A DNA stretch of 64,000 nucleotides from Ferruginibacter sp. HRS2-29 (GTDB taxonomy: Bacteria > Bacteroidota > Bacteroidia > Chitinophagales > Chitinophagaceae): assembly GCF_024343615.1 (NCBI RefSeq), contig NZ_RJUB01000125.1, forward strand, positions 1-64,000, read 5' to 3'. The notes under the pieces are model-generated. The model had not been told where the DNA came from. It saw nothing but the letters and a program-made list of their open reading frames with translations, and did no database searches. Shown piece by piece: positions 17,366 to 27,185 of this stretch (within the stretch, counting starts at the first letter, position 1; the number at the start of each line of letters is the position of its first letter). The position numbers were made by a program, and so were the translations under genes.

Positions 17366-18574
17366 TTAATTTAAGTAATAAGAAACAAGTTCGGCCGTAC
17401 TTTTCGCGGCATCGGTCCTTTCAAAAGACGGTTTCCACCCCGCCGCTTTTTTTTCATAAGCAAGCCGGATGGTCTCTGTGAGGCTTGCTGCACTTCCGTA
17501 TTCAAACAGGAAACCTTTTTCCGCACTGTTCACCACATCACGGTTACCCTTACTCGAAGACGCGATCACCGGCAATGAATGCTGAAACGCATCCAATATT
17601 ACCAATGGCAGCATTTCCGGAACAACACTGGGCAGCACCAGGAAATCATACTGTTTCAATTGCGCCAGCAACACCTCCTGGCTGACCGTTCCTTTATAAT
17701 TGAAATGGTAAATAGCTTTACAGGAATCGAAATAATCCGCTTCCATGATATCGCCGTAAACATCTACCTGCAGTTCTTTATTTTCCAGCCGGCTCATCGC
17801 TTCACACAAAAGGTGCAGCCCTTTGATCTGTTGTATGCGCCCGATGAAAACCAACCTGTGTTTTGTTATGGCATTATCGGCCTCATCGCCTGAAGCTACC
17901 GGTTTCAATGGCTTGTGTGGCAACAGCACAATATTTTCCGAATCGTATCCATTGTCCGCCAGCAATTGTTTGAACCAGTTCGCAAGCACAAATACTTTGT
18001 CACACAAACTGATCAACGCGTCAAGATCTTTTGTCCGTGCAGCAACACGGTGCCTGAATTTACCGGTGATACCAGAATAACTGATCGCTTTTTCCAGCAC
18101 ACCTGCCAGCGGCCCTTTTTGCAGCATCCCGATATTCAGTTTACTGATAAGGTTGCAATTGGCACATCTGCCGGCATCGGTAAATGTATTGCAATCGCTT
18201 ACACCCTTATACCGGAAATCGCCTTTGTAACAAGTAAGGTATGGAATATGAAAAGTGAAATATACTTTTTTGCAGAATTCTTTCGCGATGCGAAACCAGG
18301 GAATCTCAATTCCACCGAAGGATGAATATTCATGGAAGTGGCAGATATCGAACTGTTTTTCCCTGAGCAGTTTTGAAAAATTCTCCGTGCTCCTTCCTGT
18401 AAGGTTTACCAATACCTCATCAAAAATATAATCATGCCCTTCCTGCACCGACAAAGCTGCCACTTCTACGTGGAAACCCTGCGTTTGCAATAGCTTTGCC
18501 AGGTAATGGGTGTAATTCTCAATACCACCTTTTTTGCCCGGCAAATAATTTCCTGTTACAAATAAGATCTTCAT
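17366..18574 (-). CDS. Family 4 glycosyltransferase
   Basis: The 402-aa GT-B protein starts MKILFVTGNYLPGKKGGIENYTHYLAKLL, a typical GT4 acceptor-domain N-terminus. Its donor domain contains LVFIGRIQQIKGLHLL (around residue 230) and PEMLPLVILDAFQHSLPVI, an EX7D variant of the usual EX7E. A cysteine-rich insert (YKGVSDCN...GRCANCN, around residues 120-142) resembles the CxxC-containing insert of some EPS GT4 enzymes and may bind metal. It lies in the middle of the GT block, with 39 bp to the next gene. Confidence 0.87.
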   Translation of the reverse strand: MKILFVTGNYLPGKKGGIENYTHYLAKLLQTQGFHVEVAALSVQEGHDYIFDEVLVNLTGRSTENFSKLLREKQFDICHFHEYSSFGGIEIPWFRIAKEFCKKVYFTFHIPYLTCYKGDFRYKGVSDCNTFTDAGRCANCNLISKLNIGMLQKGPLAGVLEKAISYSGITGKFRHRVAARTKDLDALISLCDKVFVLANWFKQLLADNGYDSENIVLLPHKPLKPVASGDEADNAITKHRLVFIGRIQQIKGLHLLCEAMSRLENKELQVDVYGDIMEADYFDSCKAIYHFNYKGTVSQEVLLAQLKQYDFLVLPSVVPEMLPLVILDAFQHSLPVIASSSKGNRDVVNSAEKGFLFEYGSAASLTETIRLAYEKKAAGWKPSFERTDAAKSTAELVSYYLN

Positions 18575-18589
18575 GTCAGCTCTTCGCCA

Positions 18590-19459
18590 TTATTTCAATC
18601 GTCCGAAAATGTTACGGACAGAAATGCCGGACATGCTGAGTGCCTTCGCGGCTTTTTTCAGGTTACCGGTCTTTTTCAGGTAGTATAAAAGGCTGTATAA
18701 ATTTTCACCGGTCTTTTTACGGATCACGCGCCGTTTATCTCTTGCCGATAAAGGGATCGCCTGTTCATTAAAAACATCCACGATCACGCGGTGATTGTTG
18801 TACAGGTAACTGTATTTATTATTCGCTTCCTGACCGTCGTGGATGCGGTAATTCAGGTAGATGTAAGGCAGCAATAAAAGGTTGGTGTTGCTTGCCATCT
18901 TCAGATCGTAATACAGGTCATTCGCGGGGCCATACTTTTCAGGGAAACGCCCAAGTTTTTCAAATACGGATCTCCGTACGATGGTACCACCAGGCCCGAT
19001 ATTGAGAAAACTTTTTTCAAAAAAATGTTTCTGAAGGCTTTGTTCCGGCGTAAGCATTACCGGCCCCGTAATATCTTTTTTATAATACAACAAAGAAAAA
19101 TCCGCCTGCGGGAACAATGCAAAATTTTTAACTACATACTCCATTGCATCCGCTTCTATCGAATCATCGGAATCAACGTACATCAAAAATTCCCCTTTGG
19201 CATAAGACGCTGCTTTGTTCCTGTTTGGATAATCCCCAAGGTTCTTTTCATTCAGGTAAAGTTTCACCCTCGGGTCGCGGCGCTCATATTCCCTTGCGAT
19301 GCTTATCGTTTCATCCTTCGAACCATCATCTACAATGATAAGCTCGAAATTTTCGTAGGTAGATCGTAATATGCTATCAATTGCTTCGGCGATAAATTTT
19401 TCACGGTTGTAAGCCGTCATCAAAACGCTGATCAAAGGATTGTTGCTATCTGTGCTCAT
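18590..19459 (-). CDS. Family 2 glycosyltransferase
   Basis: The 289-aa GT-A enzyme has PLISVLMTAYNREKFI at the N-terminus, IIVDDGSKDET for UDP binding and the metal-binding MYVDSDDSIE (DxD, around residue 97). The GPGGTIVRRSVF region fits GT2 acceptor recognition. It is part of the continuous minus-strand GT block, with gaps of 15 and 27 bp to its neighbours. It likely adds one residue to the lipid-linked EPS unit. Confidence 0.9.
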   Translation of the reverse strand: MSTDSNNPLISVLMTAYNREKFIAEAIDSILRSTYENFELIIVDDGSKDETISIAREYERRDPRVKLYLNEKNLGDYPNRNKAASYAKGEFLMYVDSDDSIEADAMEYVVKNFALFPQADFSLLYYKKDITGPVMLTPEQSLQKHFFEKSFLNIGPGGTIVRRSVFEKLGRFPEKYGPANDLYYDLKMASNTNLLLLPYIYLNYRIHDGQEANNKYSYLYNNHRVIVDVFNEQAIPLSARDKRRVIRKKTGENLYSLLYYLKKTGNLKKAAKALSMSGISVRNIFGRLK

Positions 19460-19486
19460 GGTATGCTAACGTGCGTTCTGCTTTAA

Positions 19487-20665
19487 TTATAATTTCGGGT
19501 TGCGTATGATCTTCCTCAAAAAAAATACGATCCACCCGGGTATCCACTTCCTGTCGAGTACGCGACCGCGGATGTAAGGGGGATAAATCTTTCCTTCCCT
19601 TTTATGCTGCGAAATTTCAACGATTGCTTTTTCATACGCATCAGCCTGTGCGAACGGTTCAAATTTCTGCAGCATCGCGGCAGAATTATTGCGCAGCATT
19701 TCAAATTTGGCGTGATCGTGATATAAGCCTGTAACGGCATCCGCGATAGCATTAGCATCACCTACCGGCAACAATATTCCGTTTACCCCATTCCTGATCA
19801 CATCAGACACTCCGCTCTCAATATCAAACGCAACGGGTACCGCCCCGGCTGAAAGTGTTTCTATCAGTACATTTGGTAACCCTTCCAAAAACGAAGGGAA
19901 TAAAAAAATATCCGCCTGCTTCATTTCCTGCATCACGGCTGCTTCATTCAGCCAGCCGGCAAAACTTACCCCAGGCTGATCGCCCAGTTGTTGCTTAAGG
20001 GCATTTTCGAGCGGGCCATTTCCTGCTATGGTGAATTGAAAATTATCTACCCCGTTCTTTTTTATACGCTCATAAATGGCCGGCAACAGGTGGGCCCCTT
20101 TTCTTTCGATCAGCGATCCTGCAAACAAGATCTTCAGCTTTTCGCCCCGGGGTTGTTTTTTATTCCCTGGTTCGTCCGCAGCCGCAGCTGATGGATAATA
20201 TATCTTCCGGGTTCTGCCGGCCCCGTTTTCAAATGCCGCTACATCCTTTTCTATTTTATTGCTGTAAGCGATGAACCCATCCACAACAGTTCCATAGTGT
20301 TTGGCCATGGAATAATAATAGGGAAAATCACCATGCAAAATATACACAACAGGGTTTTGCAAACGCATAGTGGCCACCATCTTTATTTCCAGTCCGTCAT
20401 TGCCAACAATGATGTCCCACTGGCTTTTCAGTGTTTTGCTCAACCTGCGAAAAGTACTGAAAGCACTCTCTTCCGAAGGGTAATAAAAACGGATGACCTC
20501 GTCGGCCGCGAAGTTTCCATCGCAGGCATCCATCTGCTGATTATCCGACCGGAACAGTACTACCGCATACGTATAGCCGCTGTTTTTTTTCCGGTAGCGC
20601 AGCAGATTTTTAACGATCCGTGAAACACCCGCTTCCACATCCGGAAGAAAATAAACGATCCTCAT
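19487..20665 (-). CDS. Family 4 glycosyltransferase
   Basis: The 392-aa GT-B enzyme starts MRIVYFLPDVEAGVSRIV. Its donor domain has ILFAGSLIERKGAHLL (around residue 200) and an EX7E motif in EGLPNVLIETLSAG (around 285). The motif set is complete, so it is probably active. It is encoded 20 bp after the acyltransferase gene that precedes it in transcription order. Confidence 0.9.
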   Translation of the reverse strand: MRIVYFLPDVEAGVSRIVKNLLRYRKKNSGYTYAVVLFRSDNQQMDACDGNFAADEVIRFYYPSEESAFSTFRRLSKTLKSQWDIIVGNDGLEIKMVATMRLQNPVVYILHGDFPYYYSMAKHYGTVVDGFIAYSNKIEKDVAAFENGAGRTRKIYYPSAAAADEPGNKKQPRGEKLKILFAGSLIERKGAHLLPAIYERIKKNGVDNFQFTIAGNGPLENALKQQLGDQPGVSFAGWLNEAAVMQEMKQADIFLFPSFLEGLPNVLIETLSAGAVPVAFDIESGVSDVIRNGVNGILLPVGDANAIADAVTGLYHDHAKFEMLRNNSAAMLQKFEPFAQADAYEKAIVEISQHKREGKIYPPYIRGRVLDRKWIPGWIVFFLRKIIRNPKL

Positions 20666-20685
20666 ATCAGTTAAGCGCCGGCATT

Positions 20686-21744
20686 TTATTTAAACAAACG
20701 ATCTTTCAGTTTCAGTAAAGGCCGCTCCAGGAACCGCATAGACAAGGCTGCAAAGCCGATGGTGATGGCAAGATATAAAGGCAGTTTAAATATCCATGGA
20801 TGAAATTCCAGCACAGGAAAAAAACTAAAATCGATGCTGTTCCATATCGGGCTAAAGGCATATTCATTCAGGTAATATTGTATCGGCCCGTGATAAACAT
20901 AAATGCCGTACGAGATGGATGCGATGTATAATACAAAACGGTGATGTAAAAACTTATTGATACCGCCGATCCGGAAACCGAAGAAGGCCGCTTTCAATAC
21001 CAGGTACAGGGATACAAGCCCCAGGACGACCGGTTTTAATTTAAAGAAAAAAACAAGCGACAAAGGCAATACCAGCAGCAACACGAGGCATTCCAACAAA
21101 ACCGACCTGAATAATTTTTCAGGTAATTTATAGTTCAACGTATACACCGCACCAAATGCGCCTAACCCAAGTGATGCCATCCTGGTCAGTATTCCTGCTC
21201 CATTATAAGGGCTTAAAGAAGGAAAAATATCCAGGGTAGTTTGTAAAAATCCAACAGAAACGATCGCGGCAATGACCACCAATAAAATCTGTTGTTTTTT
21301 ACGAAGTCCCAGAACAACCAGTGGCCAAAAAAGATAGAATTGCTCTTCCACACAAAGCGACCAGAAATGGTGCACATCACTCACCGGTATTTTGTAATAT
21401 ACCCAGGCATAATTGTACGTATAGGTTACAAAATAAACCAGGTACTCGCGGATGACAGGATATTGCAGTATATACAACACCAGGATCGCGAAATAGTATA
21501 CCGGGAAGATCCTCAATGTCCTTCTTCCCATGAATATGCCATATGCTTTGAAGAAGCTGGTCTCCCTTGACTTGCAAAGGATGCGGGTGATCAAAAAACC
21601 ACTGATGACAAAGAAGAGGTCTACGCCATAATACCCCGCAGAAATATATTTACCGATCCACGGGGGAAAATGCTCGAGTAATACCAGCAATATCGCAACA
21701 CACCGTAATCCATCGATCCCCGAAAAATATTTCTGATCGTTCAA
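20686..21744 (-). CDS. OafA/YrhL-type membrane O-acyltransferase
   Basis: This 352-aa polytopic acyltransferase-3 protein contains GIDGLRCVAILLVLLEHF (catalytic His region, residues 9-26), FFVISGFLITRIL and HFWSLCVEEQFYLFWP (around residue 125). It is a paralogue of the enzyme at 7976-9052 and probably acylates a different position or sugar of the EPS. The start is TTG at 21744, 1 bp after the upstream stop. Confidence 0.9.
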   Translation of the reverse strand: MNDQKYFSGIDGLRCVAILLVLLEHFPPWIGKYISAGYYGVDLFFVISGFLITRILCKSRETSFFKAYGIFMGRRTLRIFPVYYFAILVLYILQYPVIREYLVYFVTYTYNYAWVYYKIPVSDVHHFWSLCVEEQFYLFWPLVVLGLRKKQQILLVVIAAIVSVGFLQTTLDIFPSLSPYNGAGILTRMASLGLGAFGAVYTLNYKLPEKLFRSVLLECLVLLLVLPLSLVFFFKLKPVVLGLVSLYLVLKAAFFGFRIGGINKFLHHRFVLYIASISYGIYVYHGPIQYYLNEYAFSPIWNSIDFSFFPVLEFHPWIFKLPLYLAITIGFAALSMRFLERPLLKLKDRLFK

Positions 21745-21745
21745 T

Positions 21746-22591
21746 TTATTTCCGGGATTTCAACAATGCTTTCACCAATGTAATATTCGGTTTACTGAAA
21801 GGTTTTAATGTAAATGCTTTAACAATATATTTCATTGCCTGTTGCCGTGTTTTTTTAAACCGAAGCAATTTATTGATGTAATCTACCAAAGCATAATACT
21901 CCAATGCTGCCATTTGTTTTTTATCGAACCCATCGGTGTATGCCGGCAACAAGGCCTGGTTATCCCGGTGAAAATTTTCGGAAGCTGTTAACCAGCGTTC
22001 GCTGAAATTGCCTTCAGATAAATGTTCTATCGTGATGGTATTGGCTACAACTACCCGGTACTTTTGCCGTACCCGCACACTGATGTCGATATCGTACATA
22101 TCAAATCCATTCAGCGATCCTTCATTCCACGGAAACTCATCAAATACTTCTTTTCTTCCTGCCATGAAAAAACCATCCAGCACTGCCACTTCGGAAAAAT
22201 TTCCTTCATCCAATATCTTATAAGGAACTTTTTCGCCACCTGCTTTTCGTTGTATCATATTGATACGATAGTATTGCTGCGGCACCGCTACCCACGAAGC
22301 GGGGAAACGCGATTTAAAGATTGCCCCGGCTGCACCAGCAAGGCCGATGCTCCCGTTATTTAACAATGACACCAGTTCCCGGCCCCACCCTTTTGTTTCA
22401 AACAAAATATCTTCATGGCAGAAGCAGCAATATTTTCCGGTGGCCGCTGCCAGCCCATGATTGTACACGCTGCAAAGGCTTTGCTGAAAAATGGTATTAT
22501 CCACCACTATCAACTCATAATTAAAATCTATGGTGGCTTCAATATTTTCTTTCAATGCCGCTAAAAGCGCAGCATTGCGGGAACATACCAC
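21746..22591 (-). CDS. StrF-like GT-A glycosyltransferase with an unclear start
   Basis: The GT-A type protein has VVCSRNAALL at the N-terminus, ELIVVDNT, and a HEDILF motif (around residue 58) in place of DxD, as in StrF/Glyco_tranf_2_5 proteins; WGREL and FDMYDIDISVR follow. The GTG at 22591 removes the lysine-isoleucine-serine beta strand that normally opens the domain. The frame is open upstream to a TAA just inside the preceding gene, but holds no ATG, GTG or TTG. An ATT codon at 22657, overlapping the upstream TAA, is the only start-like candidate that restores the strand. The true N-terminus is therefore uncertain, while the family call is fair. Confidence 0.72.
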   Translation of the reverse strand: MVCSRNAALLAALKENIEATIDFNYELIVVDNTIFQQSLCSVYNHGLAAATGKYCCFCHEDILFETKGWGRELVSLLNNGSIGLAGAAGAIFKSRFPASWVAVPQQYYRINMIQRKAGGEKVPYKILDEGNFSEVAVLDGFFMAGRKEVFDEFPWNEGSLNGFDMYDIDISVRVRQKYRVVVANTITIEHLSEGNFSERWLTASENFHRDNQALLPAYTDGFDKKQMAALEYYALVDYINKLLRFKKTRQQAMKYIVKAFTLKPFSKPNITLVKALLKSRK

Positions 22592-22652
22592 GATGCTTAT
22601 TTTCTCTGTATCCCCTTTGGCGGGGAAGATGGTAACGGCATTGCTGATACGC

Positions 22653-23468
22653 TTAATATTTTACCAGGGGCTTGCCCAGGATCGTTTTCAATATACTCTT
22701 GAGTTTGTTGTTGCGAAGAAAGGATTTGAGGTTTTCAAATTTCTTCTTTTCATCGTACAACTGTGCATAATGACGGGCATATTGCACCGCATATTTCTTC
22801 ACGATATATTCGTTGATCTCATCCTGCCGCGGGGTGGATTCCCTGCGGGACAATGACCGGTTGATGATGCGGTAATCAAAACCCGTCTCGCGGAGGTAGA
22901 ACATTCTTTTGTTTTCAAAATACATACGCAGCCAGAGATCCCAGTCTTCATTGCCGTATACGGGTATCTTATCATCGTACCCTCCCATCGCTATCAAGTC
23001 TTTGGTACGCATGAGCGAGCAGGTATCGATGTGGTTGCGGGCCAGTAACAGGTCGGGGTTCAATTCGCCGGGCTCCCACAGATAAGTTTCATCGCCGAAA
23101 CATTGCGCATTCGGGTACACTACCGAGATCGACGGATCAGCTTCCATGATATCCAATGCTTTCTCAAAAACAGCGGGCCTGAGTTTGTTGTCCGTATCTA
23201 ACGGCAACACATATACGCCTTTTGCAGATCTTAAAGCAGTATTGCGGGCATTGGCCGGGCCACCATTTTCCTGGTCGATGATATGCACACCGGCAGCTTT
23301 CAGCTGCGCCAGTTTTTCAATGGTAGCGGGATCGGTAGAGCCGTCATTTACAATGATATGTTCTACCGGCACTTTCCAGTTATAGTCTTTCACACTGGCG
23401 ATCGCTTCATCCAGGTATGCACCATGATTGAAACACGCCGATATCACCGATACAACTACTTCCGCCAT
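22653..23468 (-). CDS. Family 2 glycosyltransferase
   Basis: The 271-aa GT-A enzyme has VSVISACFNHGAYLDEAI, IIVNDGSTDP and the metal site LPLDTDNKLR (DTDN, around residue 97). A C-terminal GNEDWDLWLRM (around 173) follows, the ED-Y/W-D catalytic-base motif of many GT2 enzymes. It lies 2 bp before the next GT2 gene in the same direction and is part of the EPS transcript. Confidence 0.9.
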   Translation of the reverse strand: MAEVVVSVISACFNHGAYLDEAIASVKDYNWKVPVEHIIVNDGSTDPATIEKLAQLKAAGVHIIDQENGGPANARNTALRSAKGVYVLPLDTDNKLRPAVFEKALDIMEADPSISVVYPNAQCFGDETYLWEPGELNPDLLLARNHIDTCSLMRTKDLIAMGGYDDKIPVYGNEDWDLWLRMYFENKRMFYLRETGFDYRIINRSLSRRESTPRQDEINEYIVKKYAVQYARHYAQLYDEKKKFENLKSFLRNNKLKSILKTILGKPLVKY

Positions 23469-23470
23469 AA

Positions 23471-24292
23471 TTATTTTTTGAAAAGCTTTTTGAATTTTCC
23501 GGAGATGGCCCGGCTTTTCAACTGCAACGCAAATATTTTTCTTACAAAAAAATTCTTTGTCAGGTCTTCGAAATGCCGTTTCAGGTAACGCAATTCTTCC
23601 AGCTCGCTATAGCTGTCCGCATGCAAGGGATAACCCGATAAAAGCACTTTCTTTTTTTCAGCCAGCTGCACTTCAAAATATTCAGGCCTCGAACTGATAC
23701 CGGTATAATCATACACGGTGATCACCAGCGGAACATATTTTGTTGCAGCCTCATACCTGCATACCGCATCCAGGAAGAATTTCCAGTCGGCCACTATCTT
23801 GAGGCCCTCATCATATTTACCCGCTTTTATCAGCAGGTCACGCGAAATGAACGAACCCTGGTGGGGCAATGTATCCCGCATGAAATATTCAAACGTCAAC
23901 CGTTCGTTGTAATGTTTCACCCATTCCTTTGCCGGTTCTTTGATCAGCAGATCGCCGTACACGATGTCGGCATCCTGCAAAGAAGGCACTATGGTTTCAA
24001 GTACGGTGTTATTGGATAACACATCACCCGAATTAAGAAAAAGTAAATATTTGCCTGTAGCGGCATCAATGCCTTTGTTCATGGCATTGTAGATACCCTT
24101 ATCTTTTTCACTGACGCTGTAGGCGATATCCTGCTGATATTTCTCCAGCAGCGTTTTGCTTTCATCGGCAGACCCTCCGTCAATCACAATGAATTCTACC
24201 TCCCGGTATGTTTGTGAGATCACACTCGCGATGGTAGCTTCGAGCCCCGCCGCATCGTTGTAATTGATGGTGATGATGGATAATAACTTCAA
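23471..24292 (-). CDS. Family 2 glycosyltransferase (WcaE-like)
   Basis: The 273-aa protein has a TTG start overlapping the upstream stop by 4 bp (TTGA). LLSIITINYNDAAGLE, FIVIDGGSADES and LFLNSGDVL (NSGD instead of a classic DxD) place it in the WcaE-like group. It is a clear paralogue of the enzyme at 29836-30648, which shares the same opening and NSGD motif, so the two probably add related sugars. Confidence 0.88.
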   Translation of the reverse strand: MKLLSIITINYNDAAGLEATIASVISQTYREVEFIVIDGGSADESKTLLEKYQQDIAYSVSEKDKGIYNAMNKGIDAATGKYLLFLNSGDVLSNNTVLETIVPSLQDADIVYGDLLIKEPAKEWVKHYNERLTFEYFMRDTLPHQGSFISRDLLIKAGKYDEGLKIVADWKFFLDAVCRYEAATKYVPLVITVYDYTGISSRPEYFEVQLAEKKKVLLSGYPLHADSYSELEELRYLKRHFEDLTKNFFVRKIFALQLKSRAISGKFKKLFKK

Positions 24293-25440
24293 CCTGCTTC
24301 TTTTGATGAAATGACCTGATCGATGATCTGCGAAAAGGCTTCGCCGAAGGCGTTTATATTTTTACTGTAATCATTGCCTGCATGTTCGCTGTATCCCTGT
24401 GGCAACGCGGCCGCCAGCGCTTCCGCGGAGGCAGGATCAAAGAAATACGATGGCCCGTAATTTTCCAGTTGCTCACGATGTACTTCTATATCCGATACTA
24501 CCAGCGCCACTCCCAATGATTTGGCGTCTTCCACCACCGTACTCCATCCTTCAAAAAAAGAAGGCTGTATCACCGCCTGCGACAGCGTCATCAGCCCGAG
24601 CTGATCGGCACGATCGATGAAGCCCAGGAAACGAATATTTTCTTCAATACCCAATTCTGCCACCTGCGCTTTTATTTCTTCAAAATAACCCGGGTAACGA
24701 TAATCGTTTTCCTTACCGGTGAACGCCACAAAAATATCCGGGCGTATGTTTTTGATGAGTGCAATTGCTTCGAGCACCACTTTGTGATTCTTGTGCCGCC
24801 AGAACTGGTTGCTGCAGATGAAAAATTTTTGCGGCAGCCCGTATCGGTCATGCAATGCAGATGTATCAGGCGCTACCACATGTGATACCGCGAAAGGAAG
24901 CACAAACTGACGGATTGCCGAACCGGGAAAAAACCGGTTGAAATGTTGCTGCGCCGTCTTGCTGCTGAATACGATCTGCTGGCCCTGCTCCGCTATCTTT
25001 TGCTGCGTCCCTTTCCTTAAAACGATCTCTTCTTTGGAAAAAAATTCCGGAAGAAAATGTTCCTGGAAATCGGGGATCCAGAAAATATTGCCGGTGGCCG
25101 GAAACAGCGGATTGCTGAGGTCTGCAGGAAACACCACCGGTATATCCTGCCGGTAGGGCGAAACGATGAATTTTTTCGCGGCGGTAAATGAGAGTTTATT
25201 CAGCAACTTCGAAACGATATCCAGCTTTCTGAGCTTCGTTCCTTCCTGCAGGTATGCATAACCGGTAGCTGCTTTCAGTTTTTGAAAATGCCCCGGTTCT
25301 GCGGTAAATACATGTAACTCCGGCTGATCGGCTTCAGGCAGTTTTCCCAATGCAGATACGAGGTTCTCGATGTAATAAGTACCCCCTATCCAGTTCTCAT
25401 TGTATTCGTATATTATAGCAACTTTTCTTCGCGTAGCCAT
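24289..25440 (-). CDS. Family 4 glycosyltransferase
   Basis: This 383-aa GT-B enzyme has KVAIIYEYNENWIGGTYYIENL at the N-terminus and a donor domain with FICSNQFWRHKNHKVVLEA (around residue 205) and FFEGWSTVVEDAKSLG (around 310), a shortened variant of the EX7E motif. The ATG at 25440 lies inside the upstream epimerase gene (28-bp overlap) and the stop overlaps the next GT2, so translation is tightly coupled. It is probably a mannosyl- or similar transferase by family, but the donor is unproven. Confidence 0.87.
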   Translation of the reverse strand: MATRRKVAIIYEYNENWIGGTYYIENLVSALGKLPEADQPELHVFTAEPGHFQKLKAATGYAYLQEGTKLRKLDIVSKLLNKLSFTAAKKFIVSPYRQDIPVVFPADLSNPLFPATGNIFWIPDFQEHFLPEFFSKEEIVLRKGTQQKIAEQGQQIVFSSKTAQQHFNRFFPGSAIRQFVLPFAVSHVVAPDTSALHDRYGLPQKFFICSNQFWRHKNHKVVLEAIALIKNIRPDIFVAFTGKENDYRYPGYFEEIKAQVAELGIEENIRFLGFIDRADQLGLMTLSQAVIQPSFFEGWSTVVEDAKSLGVALVVSDIEVHREQLENYGPSYFFDPASAEALAAALPQGYSEHAGNDYSKNINAFGEAFSQIIDQVISSKEAG

Positions 25441-26321
25441 TGTACATAACGGTCGATGCCCGCATCCAGCGATACTGCCGGGGCATAACCCAATTGTTTT
25501 ATTTTAGCAATATCGGCGCTCCATCTTGTAGGGTCGCCTTCCCGCTGCTCCCCGTTGAAACCGAGCGTTCCGTTGAAGCCGATCTTTGCCAGCAGTACCG
25601 ACGCCAGTTCCTGCACACTCACTTCCTGCCCGTTGGCTATATTGTAAACAGCTCCTTCAAACACTCCCTGCCCCACTACAAGTTCCAGTGAGCGGATGAT
25701 GTCACTTACATAAATAAAATCCCTTGTTTCTTTTCCTGTTCCAAATAACAGCACTTCTTTTCCCGCGAGTGTTTTTTGAAAAATATCCCACAGCAATTGT
25801 TTTTTCAATCCCGGGCCATAGGCCGAAAAGATGCGCAGCGAGCAGGTATGCAAACCGAAATGCCCGGCATATTCCTTACAGATATCTTCGGCCATGAGCT
25901 TGTGATAACCGTATGGCGACATGGGTTTCCTGGCCGCATTTTCATTCACCGGTAAAGATTCGGGGTTCCCATATACCGCGGCGCTCGACAGGTTGATGAA
26001 CCTGCAGCTGCCCGAATGCCTGCGGATAGAATCAAGCACTTTTACTACATTGAATACATTGAGGTTGAAATCACGCAGCGGGTGCTTCAATGAATCCGGC
26101 ACACTCGCCGCCCCGCTGCAATTGATGCATACATCAAAACGATGTGCTTCGAAGATCTCATCGAAATCACTGATGCCCGCATCAATGGTAAAATAATTCC
26201 GTGCGCCATGATCGGTCACCACATCACAGCCATAACAATCATATGCTGCATTAGCAGAAAAATGATCCATGGCATGGCTTCCGATGAACCCCTTCGACCC
26301 TATGATGAGTATTTTTTTCAT
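25413..26321 (-). CDS. NAD-dependent sugar-nucleotide epimerase/dehydratase (SDR)
   Basis: The 302-aa extended SDR protein has the Rossmann nucleotide loop IIGSKGFIGSHAMDHF (around residues 5-20), the catalytic YGYHK (YxxxK, around residue 138) with a Ser in INLSSAAVYG, and DFIYVSD in the substrate domain. It converts a nucleotide-activated sugar (epimerisation, dehydration or reduction) for EPS assembly; the exact reaction cannot be read from sequence. It overlaps the methyltransferase stop by 4 bp and the GT4 start by 28 bp. Confidence 0.87.
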   Translation of the reverse strand: MKKILIIGSKGFIGSHAMDHFSANAAYDCYGCDVVTDHGARNYFTIDAGISDFDEIFEAHRFDVCINCSGAASVPDSLKHPLRDFNLNVFNVVKVLDSIRRHSGSCRFINLSSAAVYGNPESLPVNENAARKPMSPYGYHKLMAEDICKEYAGHFGLHTCSLRIFSAYGPGLKKQLLWDIFQKTLAGKEVLLFGTGKETRDFIYVSDIIRSLELVVGQGVFEGAVYNIANGQEVSVQELASVLLAKIGFNGTLGFNGEQREGDPTRWSADIAKIKQLGYAPAVSLDAGIDRYVQWLREEKLL

Positions 26322-27181
26322 TTTTTTTGAGCGATATAACTGTACATCCTGCCGGCAATGTCTTTTTCATTCAGCTCCAGCAGGTGCCTGTTCTTTCTTT
26401 TATAAACAGCGAACAACCCCGGTATGGCCCGCATGGCGCCTACACGTGTATTGAATGCCGAGCGGAACTGCAACCTCTTCGTTTCCTTCTGCTTTTCGAT
26501 ATCCGCATGGGTCATCGGGAAATAATTGATAATGGAATCGTAGTAGGACAGTTCCTGCAAAACCGCCAGCCCCGCGGCTTCCATCGCTTCCCGGTATTCG
26601 GCCGATGTGAACGCATTTTCGCCGCCGTAAAATTTCTGCAAAGGATGCTCCCGCAAAAATCTTTCCTTATCATCTTCATCATAGATCACATGATCGCGGA
26701 TGGTGAAAAGAAAACCTCCCGGTTTGAGCAGCGTTGCCAGGTTGGCAATAAACTGCCGGAGATCATACGCATGGTGCATGGCCTGCCGCACATACACGAT
26801 ATCGAACGATGCTTTCTCCACATCGATGTCTTCGGCAAACTGCTCATATACTTTCATCCCGGCTATGTCGTACTGCGCCTGCAACTGGCGTATGGCACCC
26901 GCGCCCACCGTATCACTCGGGTCGGGTTCCGAAACCGTTACCTCGTAGCCTTCCAATGCCAGTGCAATGGCACTGATGCCGTTGCCGCTTCCTATGTCGA
27001 GCAGCGATTTAGCTCCCGGTGAATATTGCCGCAGCAACTTCAACGTTTGCAAAAACTCTTCGCTCTTCCTGAACCGTTCTACATTGGCTGCCAGGTCTTC
27101 TTCAAAATATGCTTTCTCTACGAGTTCGGCATATTCGGGCAATGTTCTGATATATCGTATGGTTTCTTCCCAGGTGCGCAT
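26318..27181 (-). CDS. Class I SAM-dependent methyltransferase
   Basis: The 287-aa protein has motif I LLDIGSGNGISAIALAL (around residues 57-73), an acidic motif II (VTVSEPDP) and FDIVYVRQAMHHAYDLR (motif IV), followed by LLKPGGFLFTIRD. This is the Methyltransf_11/25 pattern for small-molecule acceptors. In context it probably methylates an EPS sugar or a sugar nucleotide. The next gene (epimerase) overlaps its stop by 4 bp. The acceptor is unknown. Confidence 0.85.
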   Translation of the reverse strand: MRTWEETIRYIRTLPEYAELVEKAYFEEDLAANVERFRKSEEFLQTLKLLRQYSPGAKSLLDIGSGNGISAIALALEGYEVTVSEPDPSDTVGAGAIRQLQAQYDIAGMKVYEQFAEDIDVEKASFDIVYVRQAMHHAYDLRQFIANLATLLKPGGFLFTIRDHVIYDEDDKERFLREHPLQKFYGGENAFTSAEYREAMEAAGLAVLQELSYYDSIINYFPMTHADIEKQKETKRLQFRSAFNTRVGAMRAIPGLFAVYKRKNRHLLELNEKDIAGRMYSYIAQKK

Positions 27182-27185
27182 AAAA

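Noticed and set aside
7976-21744. The two polytopic acyltransferases as possible Wzx flippases
   Set aside because: Both carry the acyltransferase-3 signature HFWSLxVEEQFYLxWP and the N-terminal catalytic His motif, so they are not MATE/MOP-type flippases.
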